Source: Arenicellales bacterium
GTDB lineage: Bacteria > Pseudomonadota > Gammaproteobacteria > Arenicellales > JAJDZL01
Direction of reading: 5' to 3'
DNA length: 64,000 nt
Assembly: GCA_951813075.1 (NCBI GenBank)
Contig: OX638343.1
Span: 2,539,999 to 2,603,998, forward strand
Part shown: piece after piece, positions 38,938 to 50,315 of the stretch
Numbering within the stretch: the first letter of the stretch is position 1
Layout of the letters: each line of letters opens with the position of its first letter
The notes under the pieces: model-generated
Told to the model about the DNA's origin: nothing
Seen by the model: only the letters and a program-made list of their open reading frames with translations
The model's database searches: none
Position numbers and translations under genes: made by a program

Positions 38938-41826
38938 ATGCACTCTACCGACGCAATCAAAAAAGACCTCACTGGCCGGATTAAAGGGGAGGTAATGTCC
39001 GGAGTCTTTGATCGCGGACGTTATGCCACTGACGCGTCGATCTATCAGATGATGCCGTTAGCGGTAGTTACAGTAAAGAATGATACAGACGTTGCCACGA
39101 CTGTAGGGTATGCACAGAGTCACGGAATTCCGCTACTTCCGAGAGGTGGAGGAACCTCACAATGCGGGCAGACCGTCAATAACGCTATCGTTCTGGACTA
39201 TAGCAAGTACATGAATCGCTTGATTGACCTGGATATTGAAAATTTACGTTGTCGGGTCGAAGGTGGAATCGTGCTTGACGAACTGAATCGACGGCTCAAG
39301 CCTTACCATCTCTGGTTTCCGGTCGATGTATCGACAGCCAGCCAAGCCACTATCGGGGGTATGACCGGAAACAACTCTTGCGGCAGTCGCTCAATTCGCT
39401 TTGGGATTATGCGCGACAACGTCATTGCCATAGATGCCATGCTACCCAATGGAGATACGATAAACTTCGACGAAATAGAAGTAGATGCTCGTCGAAAACA
39501 TCCTTTGTTCGATGATTTACTCAATATAGGACTTCGTGAACGCCAAGAAATTGCCAAACGATTTCCGAGCGTACTCAGGCGAGTCGGTGGCTATAACATT
39601 GACGCACTGGTCCCAGAAACTGAAACCGCTAACCTCGCTCACCTACTGGTAGGTTCGGAGGGTACGCTTGCGTGCTCACGCACAATTGACCTCAAGCTCT
39701 GCGCTATTCCAAAACATAAAGTCCTCGGAATTTGCCATTTTCCAAGTTTTCATGCGGCTATGGAATCCGCGCAGCATCTAGTCAAACTGGAACCAACGGC
39801 TGTGGAACTCATTGATCGCACAATGATCGATTTGTCCCGAGATATTCCGCTTTTTCGCAATACGATTGATGAAATGGTCAATGGCGAGCCAGAATCCCTG
39901 CTACTGGTTGAGTTTGCCGAGGATAATCAAGACGAAAATTTACGGCGACTGAGAACGTTGGATGAGATGATGTCTGACCTGGGGTACAGTTTCTCGAACC
40001 CTCGTGAAACTCGAGGCGGTGTCGTCGAAGCAATCGACCCTGCGTTTCAGAGCTCAGTATTTGAAGTCCGAAAATCTGGTTTGAACATAATGATGTCCAT
40101 GCGAGACGAACGCAAGCCGGTTTCATTCGTAGAGGATTGTGCTGTGGAACTGGAAGACTTGGCTGAGTACACGGCAAAACTCAACTTGATTTTCCGCAAA
40201 TATGGCACTAGGGGTACTTGGTATGCACACGCTTCCGTCGGATGTCTGCACGTGCGACCGATTCTGGATATGCGACAGAAACAGGACATTCGCGCAATGC
40301 GAGCGATCGCCGAAGAGTGCTTCGATATGGTTCTGGAATACAAAGGTTCTCACTCCGGGGAACATGGAGATGGACTGTGTCGGTCCGAATTTCACGAAAA
40401 GATGTTCGGAAAAAGAATGGTGGATTCGTTTGAGCAAGTCAAAAAAAAGTTTGACCCAGACGGGATCATGAATCCTGGCAAAATAGTGAATCCGCCGAGA
40501 ATGGATGATACGCAACTAATGCGCCACCCTCCAGAATATTCAGTTCCCGAGTTCACGACAACTCTGGACTGGCAGGGGTGGCCCGGAGTTGGTGGTGGAT
40601 TTCAAGGTGCCGTGGAGATGTGCAATAACAATGGCGCATGTCGCAAGCTTGCGGGCGGTGTGATGTGCCCATCCTACCGCGTGACCAAGGACGAAAAGCA
40701 TGTCACCCGCGGCAGGGCGAACGTGTTGCGATTGGCAATTTCCGGTCAGCTCGGCGAGGACGCTATGACTTCTGAGGCTATGAACGAAGCAATGCAGTTG
40801 TGTGTGAGTTGCAAGGCGTGTCGGCGGGAATGTCCGACAGGTGTCGACATGGCAAGGATGAAAATCGAGGTCGCCTCTGCGCGATTTGAAAAGCACGGCG
40901 CCCCCTTCCATCAGAAACTGATCGCGCATCTTCCAAAATATGCTCCATACGTCGGTCGCATGTCCGGATTAGGAAATTTTCTCCTGCAATCAGGATTGAT
41001 ACGTTCGGCATCCGAGCCGCTTACCAGGTTGAGCCGATATCGCCCGTTACCAAAATGGAGTCGTACACCATTCCTGCAACCCAAATCGCTCGGACCACCC
41101 GATGGCAAGCCGGTGGTGTTGTTTGCCGATACTTTCAATACATGGTTCGAACCAGAAAATCTGCGAGCAGCACAGACAGTGCTGGCCGTCGCCGGGTACC
41201 GGGTTGATGTCGCAGTGCCAACCAGCGGTCGGCGTCCGCTTTGTTGCGGTCGTACCTACCTGACTAATGGAATGGCCAGTCAAGCAAAACTGGAAATTGT
41301 CCGATTGCTGGAGGCGTTGAATCCGTACCTGGAAAAGCAGATACCAATTGTAGGTTTGGAGCCGAGTTGTATTCTGGGCATGCGGGACGAAATTCCTGTG
41401 CTGGTACGCAGTGAACAAGCTGAATTGCTGGCCGAGATGTCTTATCTGTTTGAAGAATTCCTGGACAGTGAGGTGCCTGAACTTGACCTCAAGCCAGTCT
41501 CCGGCACCGCGCTCGTTCACGGACACTGTCATCAGAAATCGTTCGATCAGATGACTCATGTTAAGAATTCACTGGACCGCATTCCCGGTATGACTTACAG
41601 CATTATCAATTCGGGTTGTTGCGGAATGGCAGGTGTCTTCGGCTACGAACGAGATACCTACCGTTTATCGGAAGAAATGGGTGAGCTTGAGTTGTTCCCT
41701 GCAGTACGAGCTACAGCGGATAACACGATACTCATTGCAGACGGAACCTCGTGCAGGCACCAGATTGAATTGGGTACGGGAAGAAAAGCAATGCACTTCG
41801 CAAGGGTCATGCAATCCGCCTTGTAG
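38938..41826 (+). CDS. YdiJ-type FAD/Fe-S D-2-hydroxyglutarate dehydrogenase-like oxidase
   Basis: A large fused oxidoreductase of 962 residues. An FAD-binding type 4 domain occupies roughly residues 40-230 (LLPRGGGTSQCGQTVNNAIV; ATIGGMTGNNSCGSRSIRFG), followed by an FAD-oxidase C-terminal domain with SVGCLHVRPILD and GSHSGEHGDGLCRSEF. A ferredoxin-like segment CVSCKACRRECPTGVDMARM lies near residue 620, and a CCG-domain C-terminus has GHCHQKSF and NSGCCGMAGVFGYE. This order matches E. coli YdiJ, which oxidises D-2-hydroxyglutarate. The ATG at 38938 begins MHSTDAIKKDL; the frame is open to a TTG at 38836 with an unlikely extension. Stands alone, convergent with the enoyl-CoA hydratase gene. 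Confidence 0.9.
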   Translation: MHSTDAIKKDLTGRIKGEVMSGVFDRGRYATDASIYQMMPLAVVTVKNDTDVATTVGYAQSHGIPLLPRGGGTSQCGQTVNNAIVLDYSKYMNRLIDLDIENLRCRVEGGIVLDELNRRLKPYHLWFPVDVSTASQATIGGMTGNNSCGSRSIRFGIMRDNVIAIDAMLPNGDTINFDEIEVDARRKHPLFDDLLNIGLRERQEIAKRFPSVLRRVGGYNIDALVPETETANLAHLLVGSEGTLACSRTIDLKLCAIPKHKVLGICHFPSFHAAMESAQHLVKLEPTAVELIDRTMIDLSRDIPLFRNTIDEMVNGEPESLLLVEFAEDNQDENLRRLRTLDEMMSDLGYSFSNPRETRGGVVEAIDPAFQSSVFEVRKSGLNIMMSMRDERKPVSFVEDCAVELEDLAEYTAKLNLIFRKYGTRGTWYAHASVGCLHVRPILDMRQKQDIRAMRAIAEECFDMVLEYKGSHSGEHGDGLCRSEFHEKMFGKRMVDSFEQVKKKFDPDGIMNPGKIVNPPRMDDTQLMRHPPEYSVPEFTTTLDWQGWPGVGGGFQGAVEMCNNNGACRKLAGGVMCPSYRVTKDEKHVTRGRANVLRLAISGQLGEDAMTSEAMNEAMQLCVSCKACRRECPTGVDMARMKIEVASARFEKHGAPFHQKLIAHLPKYAPYVGRMSGLGNFLLQSGLIRSASEPLTRLSRYRPLPKWSRTPFLQPKSLGPPDGKPVVLFADTFNTWFEPENLRAAQTVLAVAGYRVDVAVPTSGRRPLCCGRTYLTNGMASQAKLEIVRLLEALNPYLEKQIPIVGLEPSCILGMRDEIPVLVRSEQAELLAEMSYLFEEFLDSEVPELDLKPVSGTALVHGHCHQKSFDQMTHVKNSLDRIPGMTYSIINSGCCGMAGVFGYERDTYRLSEEMGELELFPAVRATADNTILIADGTSCRHQIELGTGRKAMHFARVMQSAL

Positions 41827-41897
41827 TTTACGAATTGAGTTTCGCTGTCGAGCCAGATTTATTCAACATAAACTAGATATGCTGATCCCACCTTGGA

Positions 41898-42695
41898 TCA
41901 ACGACCTTCAAATTTCGGCTTTCGTTTTTCATTGAAAGCCAATATCCCTTCCCTGCGATCGCGGGTCGGTACTGTGGGATAGTAGGACTCGAGCTCGAAC
42001 GCCAAACCATCCGATAAAGCCATCTGAAGTCCTCCGTGGATCGATCGCTTGGCCTGTTTGACTGCAATCGGGGCATTTGAGGCGATCATCCGCGCAACTT
42101 CGATTGTTGCAGGCATCAACTGATTAAGCGGTAGTAGCTTGTTGACTAGTCCCCATTCCAGCGCTTGAGCGGCGGTAAAAGGTTGGCCGCTCAGTATGAC
42201 TTCCTTTGCTCGTTTTTCTCCAACCGCGCGCGGTAATGTTTGGGTACCTCCCGCTCCGGGGATAATACCAAGACTGGTTTCGGGTAAAGCAAATCGTGCA
42301 GTTTCAGCGGCGTATAGAAAGTCGAGCAGACAGGCAATTTCGCATCCCCCACCAAAAGCAGCACCATTGATCGCTCCAACGACCGGAATTGGACAATCTT
42401 TGATTGCTCGGACCATTCGTTCAATTTCCGAGTGCTGCTGAGTCCATTCCTCGTCATTCATTTCTCTGCGTTCTTTGAGGTCCGCACCAGCACAAAATGC
42501 TCTGTCACCAGCTCCGGTGACAACGATGCAACGAACGTGGGCATCATTTGAGCCCAAGGCTTCGAATAATTCATAGAGCTCACAGGCCATTTTGGTATTG
42601 AACGCGTTTGAAACCTCCGGACGATTCAAGGTTACAACAGAAATATAGTCGCTGACTGATTCAACGAGCAACGTATCGTATTGATTCGGCTTCAT
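41898..42695 (-). CDS. enoyl-CoA hydratase/isomerase family protein
   Basis: A 265-residue crotonase-fold protein. The oxyanion-hole segment is AFCAGADLKER near residue 67. Both catalytic glutamates of true hydratases are present: GGGCEIACL near residue 114 and PETSLGIIPGAGGTQ near residue 138. The closest style is that of the AU-binding/methylglutaconyl-CoA hydratases of leucine degradation or LiuC-like enzymes. Divergently transcribed from the acyl-CoA dehydrogenase with about 160-250 bases between, consistent with a shared acyl-CoA pathway. No other beta-oxidation genes are nearby. Confidence 0.9.
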   Translation of the reverse strand: MKPNQYDTLLVESVSDYISVVTLNRPEVSNAFNTKMACELYELFEALGSNDAHVRCIVVTGAGDRAFCAGADLKERREMNDEEWTQQHSEIERMVRAIKDCPIPVVGAINGAAFGGGCEIACLLDFLYAAETARFALPETSLGIIPGAGGTQTLPRAVGEKRAKEVILSGQPFTAAQALEWGLVNKLLPLNQLMPATIEVARMIASNAPIAVKQAKRSIHGGLQMALSDGLAFELESYYPTVPTRDRREGILAFNEKRKPKFEGR

Positions 42696-42947
42696 ATCTG
42701 ATAGCAGTATTGGGTTAGTATCGCGTTGTCAGTGATTTTGTTGGAAACGGAATTGATTATAGACTCGATGGGTTTACAGGGTAGCTGACACGATTGATTA
42801 GCATCGTCGACAATGTCATTCTGTGTCAACTATATAATCAAAATCTGACTCCTGAACTTGCTACAGAAGAATTCGCGAGCGTTTGGAAGACGAGAAAAAT
42901 ACGATGAATTCATTTTGAGATTGGTGGGCATCACCAAACGAAATTAC

Positions 42948-44105
42948 GTGAACTACGAGAATGATCATCAGGATATTCGGGACGGTGTCCGGAAACTCTG
43001 TCTTGAATTTGGGTCCGAATATTGGCGCAATTGCGACCGCGATCGCGCTTATCCGACTGACTTCGTCACAGAGCTGACTCGGTCTGGCTATCTGGGAGCG
43101 CTGATACCTCAAAAATACGGGGGATTTGAGTTGCAAATCTCCGCTGCTGCAGCCATATTGGAGGAAATCCACCGCAGTGGTGGCAATGCTGCAGCCTGTC
43201 ATGCCCAGATGTACACCATGGGAACAGTTTTGCGCCATGGCTCCGACGAGCAAAAATCACGATACTTGCCGGGAATTGCTGATGGATCTCTTCGACTCCA
43301 GGCATTCGGGGTAACTGAGCCTGCCAGTGGAACTGACACGACGTCGTTGCGGACGACGGCGACTCGCAAAGATGACAAATATATTGTCAACGGACAGAAA
43401 ATCTGGACTTCACGGGCGGAACACTCCGATCTGATGCTGTTACTATGCCGTACGACCCCTGTCGATCAGGTAAAGAAACGATCACAAGGGTTATCGGTTC
43501 TGCTGATCGACATGCGCGAAATCCCTCAATCGCAGTTAACTATTCGTCCCGTCCGTACCATGATGAACCACTCGACGACAGAAGTGTTTTTCGAGAACAT
43601 GGTGGTGCCCGTCAATTCCCTGATTGGCGAGGAAGGGAACGGTTTCAAATACATATTGTCAGGAATGAATGCAGAGCGCATTTTGATCGCCGCCGAGTGC
43701 ATAGGTGATGCCAAGTGGTTTATCGAAAAAGCGGTGAAATACGCCAACGAACGTGTGGTTTTCGGCAGACCAATCGGACAAAATCAAGGTATACAGTTTC
43801 CGATTGCAAAAACCTATGCCGATGTACGAGCAGCAGAGCTGATGCTCAAGGAAGCGGCAAGACGCTATGATATCGGCGAAAATCCAGGAGAAGAGGCAAA
43901 CCTGGCAAAGATGTTGGCAGCTGACGCATCTTGCGCAGCAGCGGAAGTCTGCCTGCAAACCCACGGAGGCTTTGGATTCGCTGAAGAGTTTGATGTGGAA
44001 AGAAAATTCCGCGAAGCCAAACTTTATCAGGTGGCTCCGATTTCCACGAATCTGATTCTCAGTTATCTTGCAGAACACGTCTTGGATATGCCAAGATCGT
44101 ACTGA
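42948..44105 (+). CDS. acyl-CoA dehydrogenase family protein
   Basis: An FAD-dependent acyl-CoA dehydrogenase of about 385 residues. Signatures are QAFGVTEPASGTDTTSLRT near residue 120, YIVNGQKIWTSRAEH, FGRPIGQNQGIQFPIA and the C-terminal THGGFGFAEEFDVERKFREA. The usual C-terminal catalytic Glu (as in MCAD, in QIYEGT) is replaced in QVAPISTN; a Glu in GMNAERIL near residue 243 sits where isovaleryl-CoA and long-chain enzymes carry their base. There is no ATG at the N-terminus; GTG at 42948 gives the best family alignment, but the frame is open from a TTG at 42858. Head-to-head with the crotonase gene. Confidence 0.88.
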   Translation: MNYENDHQDIRDGVRKLCLEFGSEYWRNCDRDRAYPTDFVTELTRSGYLGALIPQKYGGFELQISAAAAILEEIHRSGGNAAACHAQMYTMGTVLRHGSDEQKSRYLPGIADGSLRLQAFGVTEPASGTDTTSLRTTATRKDDKYIVNGQKIWTSRAEHSDLMLLLCRTTPVDQVKKRSQGLSVLLIDMREIPQSQLTIRPVRTMMNHSTTEVFFENMVVPVNSLIGEEGNGFKYILSGMNAERILIAAECIGDAKWFIEKAVKYANERVVFGRPIGQNQGIQFPIAKTYADVRAAELMLKEAARRYDIGENPGEEANLAKMLAADASCAAAEVCLQTHGGFGFAEEFDVERKFREAKLYQVAPISTNLILSYLAEHVLDMPRSY

Positions 44106-44428
44106 ATTCCAACCAAATCATCGCGATATTGTCTTTGGTTACACCAACGATCTGTGGTTCGTGCCCCAATGACTGATGATTTGAAAGCTGGCGATAAACG
44201 TCGGAACTGGTGACTTCAGGCAGAGTTACATTCTTTTGGAGATCGCCTATTTTCTCAATCGTGTTTCAAGTGACCTTGTGTTGGCTCACCAGATCGACTG
44301 TGTTGAACAACACCGGTATGCGCGAAGTCTCGCCGAGCTGTTCCGGTTCGGTCAGTATCTTGTAGCGAAAACCGGAGCATCCCTGTCAATCCCCGATAAT
44401 CTTCGCTCCAAGCATCAAAATCGAACAC
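44106..44428. other. gap between acyl-CoA dehydrogenase and katG terminator
   Basis: An open frame on the plus strand from a TTG at 44236 runs through this gap, but I recognise no family and see no good start. Probably non-coding or an old fragment. Confidence 0.3.
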
Positions 44429-44468
44429 CAAAAAAAGAGAGGCATTCCTTCGCGGGAAGGAATGCCTC
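44429..44468 (-). terminator. intrinsic terminator of katG
   Basis: On the minus strand a perfect 12-base stem, GAGGCATTCCTT / AAGGAATGCCTC with a six-base loop (44439-44468), is followed by a run of about eight Ts. It lies 17 bases after the katG stop. Confidence 0.88.
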
Positions 44469-44484
44469 CTATGAGTTTCCTGGA

Positions 44485-46710
<2,226 letters not shown>

Positions 46711-46758
46711 TTAGAAATGATACATTCTGAAAACTAATAATTTTGTCTCTGAATGCTC

Positions 46759-46764
46759 ATTATA
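46759..46764 (-). promoter_or_regulatory. candidate -10 box of katG
   Basis: TATAAT on the minus strand, 66 bases before the katG ATG. A TTGTAA 14 bases further upstream could be a poorly spaced -35, which would suit activator-dependent expression; this is inference. Confidence 0.3.
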
Positions 46765-46839
46765 GATGATCCCTAAAGTTACAAATTCAACCCTGATATG
46801 GTTGTTGGAGAGAATTATTTTACATACTTTCGTACATGA

Positions 46840-47181
46840 TCAAGGTAGTAATCGGACGAGAACATGATTGACAGCCGCCTGGATTGATCCAAGGGGGAGT
46901 TGACCCTCCAATTTTCGCCGAATGAACCGGTAGACGAGCTCGTAAACCGACCCATGCAAGTATCTGACTTCGTTGCTGTAAACGAAGCCCAGCAGGAAGC
47001 GATTCAAATTGCTGAAGACGGTGATAAAGGCATCGGCCAACCATACAGAATCCGTTTGTTGGTCCAAGTACTGGTGGGTTGAAACACGACAATCGGGCAG
47101 CCATGCCAATTGCGGCATGCCAGCGCATGGATTCGATTCGTTCGACCCCGTCCCGCTCTCACACCGCATAACCACGATCAA
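46840..47181 (-). pseudogene. C-terminal remnant of an IS1595-family transposase
   Basis: On the minus strand the segment FSNLNRFLLGFVYSNEVRYL followed by VYELVYRFIRRKLEGQLPLG matches the C-terminal end of IS1595-type transposases and aligns with the copy at 29842-29970. The upstream part (DSVWLADAF) is degraded and the catalytic core is missing. The matching N-terminal remnant lies at 48480-48821 in the same orientation, with a porin gene between them. Confidence 0.65.
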
Positions 47182-47443
47182 GGCTCACATGATAGTGAAA
47201 TTTGAACCGGTCCCGACCGATCGAACAGATGACTTCTCGCGAAAAAGGGTATTGAAAATCTCTCGATTCAGCAGTGTTGCATATTCGCAACAATTTTTTC
47301 ATGTTTACTTCGAAATTGCATGAATTGAGCAAGTAATGTTTCCAATTTGGGGAGCAATAGGTCAAAATTTTAGTCATGAAAATCTATTATTGCGTTTTTG
47401 CACAAAATGAATTCATTCAACAATCTCGGAGATTTGTTTGATT
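47182..47443. other. upstream region of the porin gene
   Basis: About 260 bases, AT-rich towards the porin start, without a recognised gene. GGAG lies about 12 bases before the ATG. The promoter was not identified. Confidence 0.3.
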
Positions 47444-48463
47444 ATGAAAAAACTAATCACTGTTATGGCCTTTACAGCAGTCCTGAGTGTTCCCTCCGTT
47501 GTTTTTGCAGAAGCAAGCTGGTATGGGTCGCTGCGCGCCGGTGTTGATTCGTCGGATGGCAACGTTTCCGTCAAGGACAGCGGATCCCGCTGGGGCATCC
47601 AGGGTTCATCCGAAGTCAGTGAAGGACTCACGGCCGTGTATCAGTTTGAACAGGAGATCAGCACGCCTGATGCCGGGCAGCCAAGCGGACGTCTTTCCTA
47701 TGTTGGCCTGTTGGGTGGATTTGGCTCGGTCACCGTGGGTAAGATCTGGAGTGCAAGCTACAATTCAGTTGGAGTGATTACCGACAATTCCTATCACTCC
47801 GGTAGTTCACAGACCAGCTTACGGCATGGAAATGCGATTTCTTATGCGTTTTCCAACGAATTGATGGCTTTACAGGTTGACGCGGTTTATCGCGGCGCAG
47901 ATGACAATGCAGATGGCAATAACGATGACTTGGAAAAAGTCGAATTTGGCCTGAGTGTCAATCTTGGTGAGATCGGTAAAGTTGCGGTTTCCTCCGTAGA
48001 CAATAAAGACACCTTTGATCCAGGTTTCTTCCAAACAGGGATTGATGACACCAAAGAGGGAGTCAAAACGACAACCGTAGCGGCAGAAGTGTATGTGGCC
48101 AATCTGACAGCTTACGTTGGTTATCAAGAAACGATCACAGCAGTTTCGCTGGCAGGTACTAATACAAATACAGATGACATTAGGGAAGACAAGCTAAAAA
48201 CAACTTTCATTGGTATACGCGGTGGCATCGGTGATACTGGCATCGATTATGTGTTTCAGTGGAGACAATTAAAGGATACCGAGGCGCCTCTTCATCTGAG
48301 TAACCCAAAACCTTGGAGTTTGGGTTTGGGAAAAAGCCTTGGTGGTGGAGCGAGCATATATCTTGAGCATGCGGACAGTGACGGGATCGTATATCGTCCG
48401 TATGCGGGCAGTTACGGTGACCCCGATAAAACAACAAGGGTGACTTTGCAAGTCGATTTCTAG
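47444..48463 (+). CDS. Gram-negative trimeric porin
   Basis: A 339-residue general porin of the Neisseria/Burkholderia-type family (Porin_4). A signal peptide (KKLITVMAFTAVLSVPSVVFA) precedes the mature start EASWYGSLRAGVD. GSRWGIQGSSEVSEGLTAVYQFE and GFGSVTVGKIWSASYNSVG are classic second- and third-strand motifs, and the chain ends in Phe (VTLQVDF) as barrel proteins require. It should form a passive diffusion channel in the outer membrane. The TTG six bases upstream is not needed. The gene lies exactly between C- and N-terminal remnants of an IS1595-type transposase. Confidence 0.88.
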   Translation: MKKLITVMAFTAVLSVPSVVFAEASWYGSLRAGVDSSDGNVSVKDSGSRWGIQGSSEVSEGLTAVYQFEQEISTPDAGQPSGRLSYVGLLGGFGSVTVGKIWSASYNSVGVITDNSYHSGSSQTSLRHGNAISYAFSNELMALQVDAVYRGADDNADGNNDDLEKVEFGLSVNLGEIGKVAVSSVDNKDTFDPGFFQTGIDDTKEGVKTTTVAAEVYVANLTAYVGYQETITAVSLAGTNTNTDDIREDKLKTTFIGIRGGIGDTGIDYVFQWRQLKDTEAPLHLSNPKPWSLGLGKSLGGGASIYLEHADSDGIVYRPYAGSYGDPDKTTRVTLQVDF

Positions 48464-48479
48464 TTCACATTAGAGAGAA

Positions 48480-48821
48480 TTCGTAAAAGTTGAACGGGGT
48501 GTTGTTGCACGTCGTTTTTATGGTGGTACACCACTGCACGCCGATCATGTTTGAGAGGTGCGAAGCCGAAATGCCACCTTTGCCAGCACTCATCAGGTAG
48601 ATGGCGGCAAACCACTTCGGCAACGGCAGTTTGGTGTTTTCAAAAACTGTTCCGGCAGTCACTGAGCTTTGATGGCGGTAGCTGGCGAATTGATGAAGTT
48701 GATGACGGTCGAGAACGTAAGCCTGTTCGTGGCCGTAGCGCGGATATTCAAACCCGTTCGGTTAGCAATGGCGCTTGAGCGCTTCGGGGCGGGCTTGTTG
48801 GGTCGGAAAGGCGTTGTACCA
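48480..48821 (-). pseudogene. N-terminal remnant of an IS1595-family transposase
   Basis: On the minus strand from 48821 the frame reads the N-terminal zinc-ribbon half with one in-frame stop (near 48763) and then YGHEQAYVLDRHQLHQFASY, SSVTAGTVFENTKLPLPKWF and AAIYLMSAGKGGISASHLSN. These are typical of ISXO2-like IS1595 transposases. Two of the ribbon cysteines are lost (FEYPRYGHE instead of a CxxC). The similarity ends just before the porin stop codon at 48463. Confidence 0.78.
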
Positions 48822-49208
48822 GGATATGAAAGAGTTTGAATTGTGTTACATGAAAACTAGTCTATATATTTGTTACTAATGAATTCCTCTTCTTTCAGCT
48901 ATATCATCTACCGAAACAGATACAGAGGCAAATTTCACTATATACCTTGATCATGTGCAGAGGCATGTTTAGTAATTGAATTGATATTCACAGTTTGGTG
49001 CAGAATATTTGCAAGATTGACTGCGCAATTACCTGCTTCTACCTACGTGGCATTACCCAAATCGGCAGGTAGACTAATGATTTATAATCGATATGTATTG
49101 ATATTCGTACATCAGATTGATACGCAGCTAAGGACTGATTTCATCGCATGAATCCGGAATTGCGGGTTCTGAAATCGTCTTTGAAGCAGTCTTGTAGGGA
49201 AAGAATTC
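48822..49208. other. gene-free stretch before xseB
   Basis: About 390 bases, AT-rich in its middle, no gene recognised. Should contain the promoter of the xseB-ispA-dxs-folE2 operon, but no convincing box pair was found. Confidence 0.3.
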
Positions 49209-49478
49209 ATGCAAAGTAAGGAACACGAATTCACACAAGAGCAACATCTTGAGACTCGGACATTGGAAGATTCTCTAAAAGAATTGCAACAGATCGTCGA
49301 CGGAATGGAGAGTGGCGAACAATCTCTTGAGACATCACTGGACGAGTTCGAGCGCGGTATCAAGCTGATTCGGCAGTGTCAACGTAAGCTGGAACAGGCA
49401 CAGCAGCGTGTTGACATCCTGACTGCAAACAACGACGAAGATTCAATCTCACCATTTGCACAATCGCAGCAAGACTGA
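49209..49478 (+). CDS. xseB: exodeoxyribonuclease VII small subunit XseB
   Basis: An 89-residue helical subunit that binds XseA. The conserved core TLEDSLKELQQIVDGMESGE near residue 18 and SLDEFERGIKLIRQCQRKLEQAQ near residue 43 are the family signature. The N-terminal 15 residues and the acidic tail are variable. Its stop codon shares one base with the ispA start (TGATG), the usual arrangement of the xseB-ispA-dxs operon. XseA is encoded at 18560-19909. Confidence 0.93.
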   Translation: MQSKEHEFTQEQHLETRTLEDSLKELQQIVDGMESGEQSLETSLDEFERGIKLIRQCQRKLEQAQQRVDILTANNDEDSISPFAQSQQD

Positions 49479-50296
49479 TGTCATTCAAACAGGAATGGAT
49501 TCGCTGTCAGAAATTGACGGAGCAAGCACTTGAAGAGCGTTTGCCACCGGCAGATCTGCCCCCTGAGACGTTGCACGAGGCGATGCGCTATGCTACGTTG
49601 AACGGAGGGAAAAGGTTCCGCGCAACCTTGGCGATTTTGACAGGGGAAATGCTCGGTGTCGAGACTGAACTCCTCCTCCCCTGTGCAGTCGCTGTCGAAT
49701 GCATGCATGCGTTCTCATTGGTGCACGACGATCTTCCATGCATGGATGATGATGATTTCCGACGCGGAAAACTGTCCTGTCACGCGGTATACGGCGAAGC
49801 GATGGGCGTTCTAGTCGGTGACGCGCTTCAGAGCTTGGCTATAGAAGTACTCGCAAAAGATAGAAGTTTGATACACTTACAACACAAAACTGGGAACTTA
49901 GTCGCAGTATTATCGGAGGCGGCTGGTTCGACCGGATTAATTGGAGGCCAGGCACTGGACATCGCGTTAGTTGAATCAAACGGTAGTATCGATCTGCATA
50001 CAGTTTTTCGTCTGAAGACTGCGAAACTGATTCAGAGCTCCGTAAAATTAGGTGCGCTGATGAGTGACGATCTTGATGAACAGGACTATGAAGCATTGTG
50101 CGAATACGGAGAAGCTGTCGGATTAGCTTTCCAATACATTGATGACCATCTCGACGGGGAACATCTGGAGGAAGATCTATTTCGCAAAGCGACCGAATTC
50201 AAAGATCAGGCGATATCCGCGGTGCAGAGATTGAATGGTACAGATTCGAGTAATCTTGTTCAGGCTGCGAAATTCGTAGTCGAGCGTAAATATTAA
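49478..50296 (+). CDS. ispA: farnesyl/geranyl diphosphate synthase IspA, atypical short form
   Basis: A trans-prenyl transferase that condenses DMAPP with IPP. Conserved parts are NGGKRFRATLAIL near residue 42, the first Asp-rich motif HDDLPCMDDDDFRRGK near residue 80, GGQALDIA, KTAKLIQSS and the second Asp-rich motif FQYIDDHLD near residue 222. It has 272 residues instead of about 295. After the second motif the normally invariant stretch with GK..G.D..KxTYP is absent: the chain goes directly from DDHLDG to EHLEEDLFRKATEFKDQA. The missing part equals about 21 residues, an in-frame loss. Operon position (xseB-ispA-dxs) supports the name; whether it is fully active is open. Confidence 0.88.
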   Translation: MSFKQEWIRCQKLTEQALEERLPPADLPPETLHEAMRYATLNGGKRFRATLAILTGEMLGVETELLLPCAVAVECMHAFSLVHDDLPCMDDDDFRRGKLSCHAVYGEAMGVLVGDALQSLAIEVLAKDRSLIHLQHKTGNLVAVLSEAAGSTGLIGGQALDIALVESNGSIDLHTVFRLKTAKLIQSSVKLGALMSDDLDEQDYEALCEYGEAVGLAFQYIDDHLDGEHLEEDLFRKATEFKDQAISAVQRLNGTDSSNLVQAAKFVVERKY

Positions 50297-50315
50297 TTGA
50301 CAGGGCTAGCTAGTT

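Noticed and set aside
47870..48127. Minus-strand frames inside the porin gene
   Set aside because: Composition mirrors the porin codons; no start signals or family match.
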